Below the pieces are notes generated by a model that was not told where the DNA came from, ran no database searches, and saw only the letters and a program-made list of their open reading frames with translations. The position numbers were made by a program, and so were the translations under genes. Positions 48,336-63,800 of a stretch of 64,000 bases of DNA are shown here, piece by piece; the stretch's first letter is position 1, and the number at the start of each line of letters is the position of its first letter. This stretch comes from Elephas maximus indicus (taxonomy: Eukaryota; Chordata; Mammalia; Proboscidea; Elephantidae): positions 62,141,001-62,205,000 of the forward strand of contig NC_064826.1 of the NCBI RefSeq assembly GCF_024166365.1, read 5' to 3'.

Positions 48336-49045
48336 CCCCCCGTTATTTTCACAGCTATCATTGTAGCAGTGATCTTCCTCACCTTATGCACACACTGTAT
48401 GCATCAGGTTTTCAAGCTAAGCATTGCACTTATAACCTTTTGTCTTTCCCTTTCTTTCCAAGCAAAGATAGAGTTGTAAAGTTGAGTCTTCCAAGGCCTC
48501 TCTCATCATGTCACTCTAAGACATTTCATAAACTAAGAGCCTGATCCTCATTTCTCCTTGAGGATAATTGCAAATTATGAGGAAAGTGGCCCACATGTTA
48601 AATGGCCTCTCTTCTGTCTCATCAACTGGCTTCTCTCTGTAGTAGATAAACAAATATCTACTTACCCATTGCATAGACTAGCATTTCCCCCTTTTGAGCA
48701 TGTAGGTTTTCTCAGGCATGATCCTGACCTAAATCCTCCTATCCCTCCAATTACCTTCCCAATACTTCTTCCAGTCACCATTCCCAAGTATATGTACTCT
48801 CTTAACCCTCTATGCATCTGTACAGCGACTCTTCATTAATTTACATATTTTCAATTGCAGATAATTGATGATAAAATTATTAAAACCACAAGCGGAATTT
48901 TACGAATGGCCCAAGGAAACCTACCCAAGTGACTTCCTTGTGTATATTTTCATGACATTATGTTAAACCCAAATTATTTTTTCGGAGTTATTATTGACAT
49001 TTCAACTTCATTTCTATTATTAGTAATTAATAGATTTTTTTCTTC
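48336..49045. other. LRRD1 intron 2, no feature recognised
   Basis: Unassigned AT-rich sequence. No gene or repeat family supported. Confidence 0.35.
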
Positions 49046-49049
49046 CCTT

Positions 49050-49770
49050 GGTTTCACTCCAATCAGATTGACAAAAACAGCTGTTAATATCAAGAATTGG
49101 TAAGGATATGGGAAATAGGAACTCTCATATAGTCTTAGTGAACTCAGTATAAGCTGTCAAAATCTGCTGAAGTTGAAAATTTACATCCCTACATACCACA
49201 TAACCCAGCAATTCTACTTACAGTATATTCATCAGAAAAACTCAAGGAGATGTATACCAGGGACACATACAAGGATGTTTATAATAGCAAATAAATTGGA
49301 AACAACCTAATTGTCCATCAACAGAATAACAGATTAATTATTGTTTAGGCATATAATTGAATATTATACAGCATTTAAAATGAACGTATATATTAATGTG
49401 GATTAATCTTTGAACTATAATAAGTAAAAAAACAAGTTACAGAATGATATATAAGTATGATACAATTCAACAAAGCTTAAGAAACTCAAAATAGTACTAC
49501 ATTTTTATGTATACACACACACATGCACAATGTATAAAATATGGATGGAAAAGATATATACCAATTTCAGTATAGTGGCTGCTTCTTGTTTGGGGAGAGG
49601 TACAAAAGAAATTTCAACTCTATAATTTTGTTTCTTATTAAAAAAAAAACTCAATATCAACAAAATATTAAGATCCTTTACATCTGGGAGTGGATACATA
49701 GGTGTTTATTATTTTCTGTTCTTCCTATAACTTAGAAATATTTCTTAGCAAAAATTAAGAAAAATATCAG
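49050..49770 (+). mobile_element. Ancient L1 (L1M-type) 3' end
   Basis: TTGGTAAGGATATGGGAAAT, AACCCAGCAATTCTACTTAC and AACAACCTAATTGTCCATCA are sense-strand L1 3' blocks. A short CA tract lies at 49513-49524. Confidence 0.75.
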
Positions 49771-50206
49771 TCTAGTTGTGGTCGAGGAAATCTTTTCTGA
49801 TATCTTTAGAGTGAGTGATTTACTTTTTAAAATACTGTGATTACAGTATTGGAATATTGTAGGGTATGGAAGTGGGATTAGGGAAACAAGCAGAAAAGGG
49901 AAGGAGAGAAAATGTAGACCTGAGGTTGCCTAGGCATGTACAAGGGGGGTGAGGTCCCGCTCAGAAACAGAAGAAATACAGAATGACTGGGTATAGGCAG
50001 AGAAGACAGGAAAGAAAATGTGTTCAGCTTCGAGCTGGATTATAGCCTCCAGGGCAGAAGCTGGACTTTATTTTCTAAACCTCAGAGTCATCTCCTTCCA
50101 ATGGGCACTTAATGCATTGTGTTGACTGTTTGCTATTCTGTGTCTTGCCAGCAAAATTCACTACCTGGACACTAATGCTCTACTTTTTAATTATGCTTAT
50201 TGACTA

Positions 50207-51125
<919 letters not shown>

Positions 51126-51132
51126 TAATATG

Positions 51133-51297
51133 TAACCAAAACCAAACCCATTGCCCTCAAGTTGATTCCAACTCGTAGCAACTCTGTAGGAGACAGTAGA
51201 ACTGCCCCATAGGGCTTCCAAGGAGCAGCTGGTAGATTCGAACTGCCACCAGGTTGATTAGCAGCCTGAGCTCTTAACTATTGTGCCACGAGGGCTC
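51133..51297 (-). mobile_element. AfroSINE
   Basis: Tail CATTGCCCTCAAGTTGATTC at the left and inverted head CTCTTAACTATTGTGCCACG at the right; diverged. Confidence 0.9.
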
Positions 51298-51299
51298 TT

Positions 51300-51860
51300 T
51301 TAGAATATATGGGCCCCTCAGAAATCAACCAACCAATAAGGTACATGCTGGATATTGTACTTGACATACTTCAAGATATAAAAGAAGTGTATGGGCTCCT
51401 GTCTTCAAGGAGATTAAAATTTAGTTCAGGAAACAAAATGCACTCATGCAAAAATCAAGAAAGCATAAGGCAGTAAATAATCAAATGCCAAAATAAAGGC
51501 TACTAGTAATAACAGATATATAGAAGTATACAGAAAGTAGATCAGTACAAATCAGAGAACTAAAAGAAAGCTTTGTGTAAAAGGTGGGACTTGAATAGCC
51601 TCTTAGGAATGAATAGAAGGTACAAGACACTTAAGGCATGGCAAATATCATGCATAAAAATGGCCAGTGAGAAACTGACCAGTAAAGAGAAGTGATGGGA
51701 AGCTGAAGGAGATATATGTGAATAAGCACGAAACCAGGCTAGCAAGACTTGATAGCAAGGCCTATGATATAGGAGTAAGATCACGACAGGTGGGCAGGTC
51801 CATAATTTGACACCCCTTCAAACAAATTTTCTTTAATCACTTGCTCAGCATTTATAGAGG
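51300..51860. repeat. Ancient interspersed repeat, unclassified
   Basis: CTGTCTTCAAGGAGATTAAA and GGTGGGACTTGAATAGCCTC are in the style of the old repeat seen at 180-1110 and 32120-32525. Not named. Confidence 0.35.
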
Positions 51861-51865
51861 AAGTA

Positions 51866-52973
51866 CAGGTAGTCCTTGACTTAACGATGGGGGCTCCATC
51901 CCAACGATTACGTTGAAAGTTGGTTCTGACATATGTTGTATACCTCTATTTTTTTTTTAGTTTTCATTTTTATTGCCTTTTATTATCAGTATCTTTATAA
52001 ATCTGATCTTTATTTGTCTTTGGGGTTGTAAACATTATATATAAACTTACATATATATTTTAATACACACATAAAAAATACACAAATCATAAAAATTTAC
52101 TCTGATGTTGAGGAGTTGGACAACATTGGCATATTGTCAGCTGTGGTATTAACCCCACTGGTAGAAGGTTCTGAACCATCTGGATTATTCCTGGGAATGA
52201 GGATAGTATTTCTAGTCAGAAAATTACTGAAAGTTTTCTGTATGGTCCTTTTCTTTTTTTTCTTCACATATTTCTCAGTAACATCTCACTGCTTCCCGAA
52301 TTTGCCTATCAACTTTAGCAAAGTGATCAGTGTTTGCTTCCATGTTTTCAAGCAACTGAAGCCCTTGGTTTAGTTTGGGAATAACTTCAGCTAATCCTTT
52401 CACCATAAAATTTTTGACAACTTCTCTCCTACCTCTTCTTCATTATTTTTTTCTTCAGCATTTCTTTCCTCTTGAAAATCCATTCAGTCCTGATCTATCA
52501 ATTCCTCTTCTTTGTGATCTATGAGCATAGATGATATCAAGATTTTCCATCAATCTTTTCCATCATATTATCCTGATCAAATGCTCGGAGAGTGTTCACA
52601 TAACTCAGCAATTTTTCCAAATCCCCTGCATGCATTCTCTCTAACTTCCTCCCAGGAAGATGCAATGTTCTGGATAACACTGGAGAATATTATAATTCTT
52701 ACAGAAATTGAGTAATGTTACCATACCTCCATCTGTTGCAACTATTGCCTGAGCAAATGTAGTCCACAGATAATATGCCTTGAAAGAGGCACCTGTACCC
52801 TGATCCATAGGCTGTAGGCTGTAGTGGAAGGTAAATACACCACTTTCATATCTTGATGTAGATCATCTAGGTGAGGAGGAAGTCCTGGGGCATTATCAGG
52901 TAGCAGCAGAATCTTGACTGTCATAAGTGTGGTTCATCATAACTCAAATACGTCGTAAGTCAGGGACTACCTG
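51866..52973 (-). mobile_element. Tigger (pogo-type) DNA transposon
   Basis: Terminal inverted repeats CAGGTAGTCCTTGACTTAACG and TACGTCGTAAGTCAGGGACT-ACCTG are flanked by the TA dinucleotide target (51864-51865, 52974-52975). The minus strand carries decayed transposase with LLLPDNAPGLPPHLDDLHQD, the DDE-region DNAPG motif, and a nearby piece of the downstream Q-P-M-D-Q-G type sequence. It is about 1.1 kb with internal deletions and broken frames. Confidence 0.9.
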
Positions 52974-54100
52974 TACCTGACAGTTGTCTGAAGATAGAAG
53001 TACTGTAGAAGGAAGACTACTGTTGGGCATCCTTCACTTAGCAAAATAAAAGCCCTGTGATTAACCGGACCCATTTTCTTCAGATGACTGTTAATGACCA
53101 TTTGCTGTTATATAAATTAATCCTTTGGGCATCTCATCCCCACCCTAACGGGTTTAGCAAAATGGCCTTTCCAACACATAAGACATTATCCTGACAAGAA
53201 ACCAAAAGACACCTACATAAATGGAAAAATATACCATGCTCGTGGATAGGAAGACTCAACATTTTGAAAATGTCAATTCTACCCAAAGTGATCTACAGGT
53301 GTAATAAATTCTGATCCAAATACCAACGGTATTCTTTAATGAGATGGAGAAACTAATCACTAACTTTATATGGAAAAGAGAGAGGCTCCAAATAGGTAAA
53401 GCATTATTGAAAAACAAGAACAAAGTAGGAGGCTTCACACCACTTGATCTCAAAACCTACTATACAGCCATAGTAGTCAAAACAGCCTAGTACTGGTACA
53501 AAGACAGACACATAGACCAATAGAACAGAATTGACAACTCAGAGGTAAATCTATCCACTTATGGTCAGCTGATCTTTGACAAAGGACCAAAGTCCATTAA
53601 ATGGGGAAAAGGCAGTCTCTTTAACAAATGATACTGGCAAAACTGGATGTCCATCTGTAAAAAATGAAACAGAACCCATACCTCACACCATACACAAAAA
53701 CTAATTCAAAATATAAAGTCCAAAACTATAAAGATCATGGAAGAAAAAATAGGGACCACACTAGGGGCCCTACTATACAGCATAAATAGGATACAAACGA
53801 TAACTAATGATGCATAAACAGTAGAAGAAAAAATAGATAGCTGGGAGCTCCTAAAAATCAAACACGCTAACCAAAAGACTTCACCAAAAGAGTAAAAAGA
53901 GAACCTACAGACTAGGAAAAAAAATCTGGCTATGACATATCCGACAAGGATCTAATCTCTAAAATCTGTAAGATACTTCAACACCTCAACAACGAAAAAG
54001 ACAAATCATCCAATTAAAAAAATGGGCAAACAGTTCACCAAAGAAGACATCCAGGAGGCTAACAGACCCATGAGGAAATGATCACGATCATTAGCCATTA

Positions 54101-54262
54101 TTAAGAAAAAACGTTGCCATCGAGTTGATTCTGACTTATAGTGACCCTATAGGACAGAGTAGAACTGCCCCATAAAGTTTCCAAGCCGCACCTGGTGGAT
54201 TCAAACTGCTGACCTTTTGGTTAGCAGTCACAACTCTGAATCACTACGCCACCAGGGATTCC
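54101..54262 (-). mobile_element. AfroSINE inserted in L1
   Basis: Perfect 12-bp direct repeats CATTAGCCATTA at 54089-54100 and 54263-54274. Confidence 0.95.
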
Positions 54263-54469
54263 CATTAGCCATTAGAGAAATACAAACCGAAAACCACATT
54301 GAGATACCATCTCACCTGGACATTACTGGCACTAATCAAAAAACAGAAAATAACAAGTGTTGGAGATGTTGTGGGGAGACTGGAACACATATGCTCCGCT
54401 GGCAAGAATGTAAAATGGTACAACCACTATGGAAAATGATATGGTGCTTCCTTAAAAAGCTAGAAATAG

Positions 54470-55252
54470 CGGAAACTCCATAGACACATCCAAACTCCCC
54501 GAGGAACAAAATTACTGGGCTGAAGGCTATAGGGACCATGGTCTCAGGAAACATCTAGCTCAATTGGCATAACATAGTTTATAAAGAAAACGTTCTACAT
54601 TCTACATTGGTGAGTAGCGTCTGGGGTCTGAAAAGCCTGTGAGTGGCCATCTAGGATACTCCACTGGTCTCACCCCTTCGGGAGCAAGGAAGAATGAAGA
54701 AAACTAAAAATAGTTTAGTCCAAAGACTAGTCCAAAGATTAATCCAAAGGACTAACAGACCACATCTACCATGGCCTCCACCAGAACGAGTCCAGTACAA
54801 CTAGATGGTGCCTGGCTACCACCACTGACTGCTCTGACAAGGATCACAGAAGACTGTCCCGGACAGAGCTGGAGAAAAATGTACAACAAAATTCTAACTC
54901 AAAAAGAAAGACCAGACTTGCTGGCCTGACAGGGACTGGAGAAACCCTGAGGGTATGGCCCCTGAACACCCTTTCAGCTCAATAATAAGGTCACTCCTGA
55001 AGTTCATCCTTCAGCCAAAGACTGGACAGGCTCATAAAACAAAACGAGATTAAAGGGACACACCAGCCCAGGGGTAAGTACTAGAAGGCAGGAGGGAACA
55101 GGAAGGCTGGTAAAAGGGAACCCAAGGTTGAGAAGGGAGAGTGTTGACACGTCATGGGTTGTTAATCAATGTCATAAAACAATATGGGTACTAACTGTTT
55201 AAAGAGAAACTAGTTTGTTCTATAAACCTTCACCTAAAGTACAAAAAAAAAA
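54470..55252 (+). mobile_element. 5'-truncated L1 (3'UTR only) inserted in L1
   Basis: Flanked by AAAAAGCTAGAAATAG at 54454-54469 and 55253-55268, with a poly(A) tail. The sequence is the 3'UTR type of the older L1 at 31110-31856 (CATGGTCTCAGGAAACATCT, AGTAGCGTCTGGGGTCTGAA). Confidence 0.95.
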
Positions 55253-55541
55253 AAAAAGCTAGAAATAGAAATACCATACAATCCAGCAATCCCACTCCTA
55301 GGAATATACCCTAGAGAAATAAGAGCCGTCACATGAACAGACATATGCAAACTCATGTTGCTTGCAACTTTATTCACAATAGCAAAAAGATGGGAACAAC
55401 CTAACTGCCCATCAACAGATGAATGATAAACAAATTATGGTACATACACACAATGGAATACTACCCAACGATAAAGAACAATGATGAATCCATGAAATAT
55501 CTCACAACATGGATGAATTTCGATGGCATTTATGTTGAGTG

Positions 55542-55704
55542 GAGCCCTGGTGGCACAGTGGTTAAGAGCTCAGCTGCTAACCAAAAGGTTGGGAGTTTGA
55601 ATTCACCAGCCACTCCTTGGAAACCCTATGGGGCAGTTCTACTCTGACCTATAGGGTTGTTATGAGTCAGAATTGACTTGGCGGCAATGGGCTTGGTTTT
55701 GGGG
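55542..55704 (+). mobile_element. AfroSINE, first of a tandem pair
   Basis: Perfect 13-bp direct repeats TTTATGTTGAGTG at 55529-55541 and 55705-55717. Head GAGCCCTGGTGGCACAGTGG and tail GGTTGTTATGAGTCAGAATT. Confidence 0.95.
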
Positions 55705-55718
55705 TTTATGTTGAGTGA

Positions 55719-55886
55719 GAAGCCCTGGCGATTCCACCATAGTCGTTAGAGAGCTTAGTTGCTAACCAAAAGGTAAGTAGTTCAAATTCACCAGCCACTC
55801 CTTGGAAACCCTCTGGGGCAGTTCTACTCTGTCCTATAGGGTCACTTTGAGTCGGAATCAACTTGACGGCAACAGGTTTGGTTTGT
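55719..55886 (+). mobile_element. AfroSINE, second of a tandem pair
   Basis: Begins GAAGCCCTGGCGATTCCACC right after the right-hand direct repeat of the first SINE and ends GGCAACAGGTTTGGTTTG. Its head has extra bases (CATAGTCGTTAGAGAGCTTA). Confidence 0.92.
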
Positions 55887-55889
55887 AGA

Positions 55890-56060
55890 TTTGGGGGTCA
55901 TGTGCGTGCAGGTGACGGGTATGCTAATGTCAAGAAAGAAGGTAATAGAAAGGAGAAGAGACAGCCAAGGACACAAAGCCTTGGAGACATCTACAATTAA
56001 GGTACGGGAAGAGAAAGTGAGAGGATTATAAATCAGCCAAGGAAGTAGTACCTGATGATT
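55890..56060. repeat. Ancient interspersed repeat fragment, unclassified
   Basis: TTTGGGGGTCATGTGCGTGC and GACACAAAGCCTTGGAGACA resemble the repeat at 180-1110. Confidence 0.35.
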
Positions 56061-56489
56061 ATAATGTAGAATTAAACTAAAAAGTGTCTTTTTGTACAAA
56101 AACAACTTTTAAAACATATGTATTTATTTCATCTATTTAAGCAAGTATTCCCTGAAGTAGCCTTTCTGTAAATGTATGGTGGCATTAGGTTAAAGCTCAA
56201 ATAAATCTGGGAAATATGGGTTAAGCAGAGGTAAACTGGTTTCTTTAGTGCAGGACTTTAGAGTCTTTAACACACTAATGTTCACTGTGACTCTCTAAGA
56301 ACCCAGTGCTTCCCAAAACTATTTGATCGCAGACCCCGTTAATCAAATTAAAGCTAGCCAGATGACAGCTGTGCTCTCTTTATTACTTTACTGAGATCTC
56401 ACTATCAATCAGTAATGTTTTAATTAAAAAAAAAAAAAACTATTCCCATAAATTTCACTCTTAGAGTTTAAGTAAAATGAAATGCTAAA

Positions 56490-56915
56490 CATAAAAATGC
56501 TTATGTCCATCGATCCACCAATTCTTTAGGGAAACTCTCCCAAGGAAACAGTCTAAAATATGAAAAAGGCCATATTTATGAAGTTCATTACAGCATTATT
56601 TATGATGATGAAAAATAACAACATTCCTAAATGCTTAACAACAGAGGATTATTTACATAAATCATGTATTTATTACAATGAATACTGGGAAGATTAACCC
56701 ATATCATGGAGAAGTGTTTACTAAGTATTAAGTGAAAATGAAGAATTTAAAATTGAGTGCATTCTTTTTAAAACTGTCTATAAGAAAAAGACTAGAAGGA
56801 AGTTTTACTAACATACAATCAATAGTTTTATTACCATGATGTGCCTGTGGGATAATTTTTTTTTTCTTTTCTCTGTTTTCCAAATTTTCTGTAATGTGTC
56901 TATGTTACAACAATG
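56490..56915 (+). mobile_element. Ancient LINE 3' end (L1M- or L2-like)
   Basis: AAAGGCCATATTTATGAAGT, CAGCATTATTTATGATGATG and TCTGTTTTCCAAATTTTCTG are in the style of old LINE 3' ends. It lies in LRRD1 intron 1. Confidence 0.5.
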
Positions 56916-57129
56916 TAACATAATTTTACATTGTAAAATGTAAATATAACTTTAAAACTCCTTTTATAATTAAACTGAAATTTTAAAAATTCAAAAAATT
57001 GCTAGCTTTGCTTGGTATTTCATTTTAACACTTTCCTGTAAAGCTTTTGTGTCATGAAGCGCATTTGCAACCCATATTTAGAAAATAAAATTCCATCCTT
57101 TAAAAAATAAAATATACCAGCTAAATTTA

Positions 57130-59235
<2,106 letters not shown>

Positions 59236-59895
59236 CTACAAAAAAAAATGTTGATATTAAAAGAAGAGATGTAATAAAGATTTCAAAATTGCAAATGAAT
59301 GCTTAATAAATAGAGAGTATAGGGTAGAGAGTAATATTTTACTCTACAAGAAATAATTTAATAAATATAAAAATATATTTATAATAAACTAATTTTATAT
59401 TTGATTCATAGTTAAGGTTTATTACTGCATGCACTTATTGTCTGTTACTCTTGAGATCACATTAAAATGGTGGATAGGAGTAAAAGAGATCAAAGAAAAT
59501 GGGAGATGAGACATTAGGTAATGATAGAACTCAGAAAATTTTTGGAAGACAGAAAGGGGAGAACCAGTGGCATGAATGTGCCACATCTAAAGGGTGCCAT
59601 TAACATGTGGACATTGTAGATTTTCATGTGGTACTAAAGTGTCTTGTAATGAATTCAGAACATTATGGCAATTTTCCAATAGGTGGTAGTAAAATGTCTT
59701 AAGGAATGGGGCATTTTCTGTAAGAACAGGGCTGTACCCTGACTTTGAAGATCTGTGTGACTTCTGAGGTACCTGTACCAACTAAGCATCACGCCTCCTC
59801 AGAGGTCTGGGTCCCTACTCTGTAAGGTCCCTTTTCCAAGCTTGTAGCTTCTAATAAACCAACCTCTTCTCTTGTTTCTTCAGCCCTAGGAATGT
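59236..59895. other. Upstream of LRRD1 coding exon 1, no feature recognised
   Basis: AT-rich sequence with no CpG island. A non-coding LRRD1 exon may lie here or beyond, but none could be placed. Confidence 0.35.
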
Positions 59896-59896
59896 T

Positions 59897-60093
59897 ACGC
59901 TTTGCTATCAAGTCGATTCCAACTCATAGCAACCCTATAGAACAGAGTAGAACAGCCCCATAGGGTTCCCAGGGCTGTAACCTCTATGGAAGCAGACTGC
60001 CACATCTTTCTCCCCTAGAGTGGCTGGTGGGTTCAAACCACTGACCTTTCAGTTAGCAGCCAAATGCTTAGCCACTGCACCACCAGGGCTCCT
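59897..60093 (-). mobile_element. AfroSINE, long form
   Basis: Tail TTTGCTATCAAGTCGATTCC at the left, the long-form CCACATCTTTCTCCCCTAGA segment and inverted head GCCACTGCACCACCAGGGCT at the right. Confidence 0.93.
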
Positions 60094-60289
60094 GGATGGT
60101 AGCTACTCCCTATATTTGCTATTTCTATATTACTGCAGTCCCCCTCTACCTTTTTAGTTCCCCAATACTCCCTATATTAAGTCCTTTCTATTAAACTGGT
60201 ATGATTTCTGTGTTCCTGATTAAATGTTTATATACCCTGAAATTGGATTAATATCAGATTGTTAGTACTTTCAGATACTTGGCAGAAGC

Positions 60290-60885
60290 AAACTAAAATC
60301 CTCTCTGGAAGAAGATATCATCTTAGGCTTTGAATTATTTTGTCTACGATTTTTTTCAAATGCAATAACCAGCACACAATGAAATAAAACCAGGTACAGT
60401 AGATATCATGCATGAGAGCTACACAAATACAGAACCACAGGTATTCACATGGTAGGTTGGCCTCACAAAGACAGCAAAACAATTATGTTTATTATGGAGA
60501 TACACAGCCAAACTTAAAAATCCCAACATTAACAGGAAAGCATAACAATTGAAATTACAGATTAAAAAACAAAATAAAACACAACTTAAATTCTAGGACT
60601 GAAAAAGGCATTAACCAAAATGAAGAGCTTAGTAGACATATTTAACATAAGCTAGATTGGCTAAAAAGAGAATAGTGAATTGGAAAAAAGATGAGAAGAA
60701 ACTATCCAGAATGAAGCACAAAGAGTCAAAATGATGAAAAATAGAAAAAAAGAATTATAGAGTATATAGTAGTAAAGTTTAACATACATGTAAATGGAGT
60801 TCCAGAAGGACAAAAGAAAGTGAATGGAGCAGAAGCCTTATTTGAAGAGATAATGGCTGAGAATTTTCTTAAGATTTGAGAATTA
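60290..60885 (+). mobile_element. Old L1 ORF1 remnant
   Basis: The right part encodes a degraded ORF1 segment (NGVPEGQKKVNGAEALFEEI followed by MAENFL), typical of L1 ORF1. It is interrupted at 60885 by the L1 below. Confidence 0.65.
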
Positions 60886-63800
60886 GGAGGCGAGAACAAG
60901 ATGGCAGAGTAGTCAGACGCTTCCTGTGGTGTCTCTTACAAGAAAGACAAGAAAAAACAAGTGAATTGATTATATATGACAATCTAGGAGCCCTGAACAT
61001 CAAAGACAAAGCTGAGGAGTCAGACTGAGCGGCAGGGGTAAGGCGAGACAGTTCAGAAGCAGCGAGGATTTGCCAAACCTGACCTGGCCAGCACCCTACA
61101 CACTGGATTGGCTGGCACCCGTGGGCTCAGACAAACAGTAGCGCTCAGGACATGTTTTCCATACCAGGAGAGACTGAGCAGCGGAGAGTCTGCCCAGGCC
61201 TGCAGAACCGAGGGGAAAGTGGCACCGAATCTAACCTACCACATGGGATAAAAAAACTCGTGCCCCCCCACCCCCGGCAGGTACCTCTCTCCTGTTTACC
61301 CACCCCCTCCCTGCTCTGCTCTGGTCCCAATCCAGCTTCAGCAACTGCTGCGCTCCCTGGTCCAGAAGTGGGACCCATGGTGTGCCCCAAACCATTCTCC
61401 TGGCTTTGGAGATGGAACAAATTAACAAAAAGGAAAAAAATAATCTGCCAGCTCCCCTAAACCAGGAACTCAGGGCAGGCACAGCCCCTTTGCCTAGGCA
61501 CAGGCATAAGGGGTCCACAGACGTTGAATGCCTTTTGTCCTTGCCTAGACCTGTGTGAGCCCATTTCAACAGCATAGGCCCTCATTAGCACAGTACAACA
61601 GGGTATATACCTGAAGCCTATTTTCAACTGCAACAGCTAACGGGGAGTGGCAGACTCATAACATTTGACACCACCCTGCCCCTTAAGCAAGGTCCTCATC
61701 TACCTACATCAGGGGCCTAAGGACTTGTGGTTCCACCTACTCCACCTAGCCACCTGAGACAGGGGTCCGAGAATAAGTGGTACCTACCCATCCTTACAGC
61801 CAACAGCATTAGGGGCCCAAAGGCCGGCTGCAAAACCACCCTCCTATGCACCCTAGGGAACAGGGACATGCCTTCCACCCAGGCACTCAATGGTAGCTGT
61901 CAGCCCTTGCCTTGCTCAGCACTTAACAACCCACTGCAGCCAGAAACCTGTGCCTACTCCAATTACCCCCACGTAGCCCTGCCTATCTAGGACTGTAAGT
62001 GAGAGTCTGCACCACATGCTTGTTGACCAATGACCTGGACACCTGAGCCAAATCCACATACGAAAAGTAAACAGACTCCTGGGCTCACATACCTAGTAAC
62101 AGCTTTAACCACCTGACAAAAGGACATGAAAGCTTCAAGGATGCCTATCATCAAAGTAGTTCATACAACCAGTCTACTTGGTGTATCGAAACAAAACAAG
62201 AAGCTAGGACACAGTAAGCAAAAATAAAATAAATAAATATAACTCATTGGTGGCTCAGAGACAACAGTCAATATCAAATCACACGGTGGCTTCAGCAAGC
62301 GACCAAAACAAAGAACTAAGAAACCTTCTGGAGGAAGATAAGATCTTGGAATTACTGGAGGTAAAATGCAAAAGATTAATATACAGAGCTCTTCAAGAGA
62401 TCAGGAAGGAGATCAGGCAAAATGCAGATCAAGCCAAGGAACACACAGACAAAGCAACAGAGGAACTTAAGAAGGTTATACAAGAACGTAATGACAAATT
62501 TAACAGGCTGCAAGAATCCATAGAGAGACAGTAAACAGAAATCCAAAAGATTAACAATAAAATTTCAGAATTAAACAATTCAATAGATAGTCATAAGAGC
62601 AGAACTGAGGGAATGGAAGTCAGAATTAGTGAGATTAAAGATAAAGCACTTGACATCAATTTATTTTAGGAAAAATCAGATTAAAAAAACTTCTAAAAAT
62701 GGAGAAACCCTAGGAATTACGTGGTACTCTATCAAGAGGAATAACCTATGAGTGATTGGAGTACCAGAACCGGAGGGGTTCACAGAAAATACAGAGAGAG
62801 CTGTTGAAGATTTGTTGGCAGAAAACTTCCCTGATATTGTGAAAGATAAGACAATATCTTCTATCCAGTTCACTGAACCCCAAACAGAATAGATCCCAAA
62901 AGAAAGTCACCGAGACATAAACAAACTTGACAAAACCAAAGATAAAGAGAGAATTTTAAGAGCAGCTAGGGATAAACAAAAAGTCGTCTAAAAAGGAAAG
63001 TCAATAAGACTAAGCTGGAACTACTCAGCAGAAACCGTGCAGGCAAGAAGGAAATGGGATGACATATATAAAACCCTGAAGGAAAAAAATTGCCAGCCAA
63101 GAATTATATATACAGCAAAACTGTCTCTCACATATGATGGTGAAATTAGGGCATTTCCAGATAAATAGAAGTTAAGTGAATTCGTTAAAAAGAAACCAAA
63201 ATTACAAGAAATACTAAAGGAAGTCCTCTGGTTAGAGAATCAATAACATCAGATAACAACCCAAGACTAGAAGACAGAACAGAACAACCAGATATGATTC
63301 AACCCAGATAGGCAAGTCACGAAAGTAAATCAGAGCTAAAGCATTGAAAATAGGGAAACAGAGACATCACTATGCAAAACATGACAACATTAAAACAAAA
63401 AAGAGGGACTAAATAATGTAGTCATAGAACTTTCATATGGAGAGGAAGTCAGGGCAATACCAAGAAATAAAAGATTGGTTTAAATTTAGAAAAACAGTGT
63501 TAAATATTAAGGTAACAACCAAAAAAACTAACAATCCTACACATCAAAATTAAAAAGAAGAAAAACATAGACTCAGCAAATACAAATCAACGACTATGAA
63601 AGAGGAAAAGAAAATTCATAGAGAAAAACCACTCAGCACAGAAAATTAAGTGGAACAAATGACTGTCAACAACACACACAAAAAAATACATCAAAATGAC
63701 AGCATTAAAATCATACCCATTAGTAATTATGCTGAATGTAAATGGATTAAATACACCAATAAAGACAGAGAGAGTGGCAGAAGGGATAAAAAAAAAACAT

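Larger units (their letters stand above)
53195..55541 (+). mobile_element. L1 ORF2 C-terminal part with nested insertions
   Basis: Decayed ORF2 pieces (AGGCTTCACACCACTTGATC, CGGTATTCTTTAATGAGATG) run to the C-terminal region, where TNWD-type WINKLWYIHTMEYYPTIKNN is still readable at 55423-55500. It is interrupted by a SINE at 54101-54262 and by an L1 3'UTR at 54470-55252. The 3' end is lost at the SINE pair at 55542. Confidence 0.88.

Noticed and set aside
61145-61575. GC-rich open frames near 61.1-61.6 kb on both strands
   Set aside because: They are the L1 5'UTR, alike in block order to the element at 19731.
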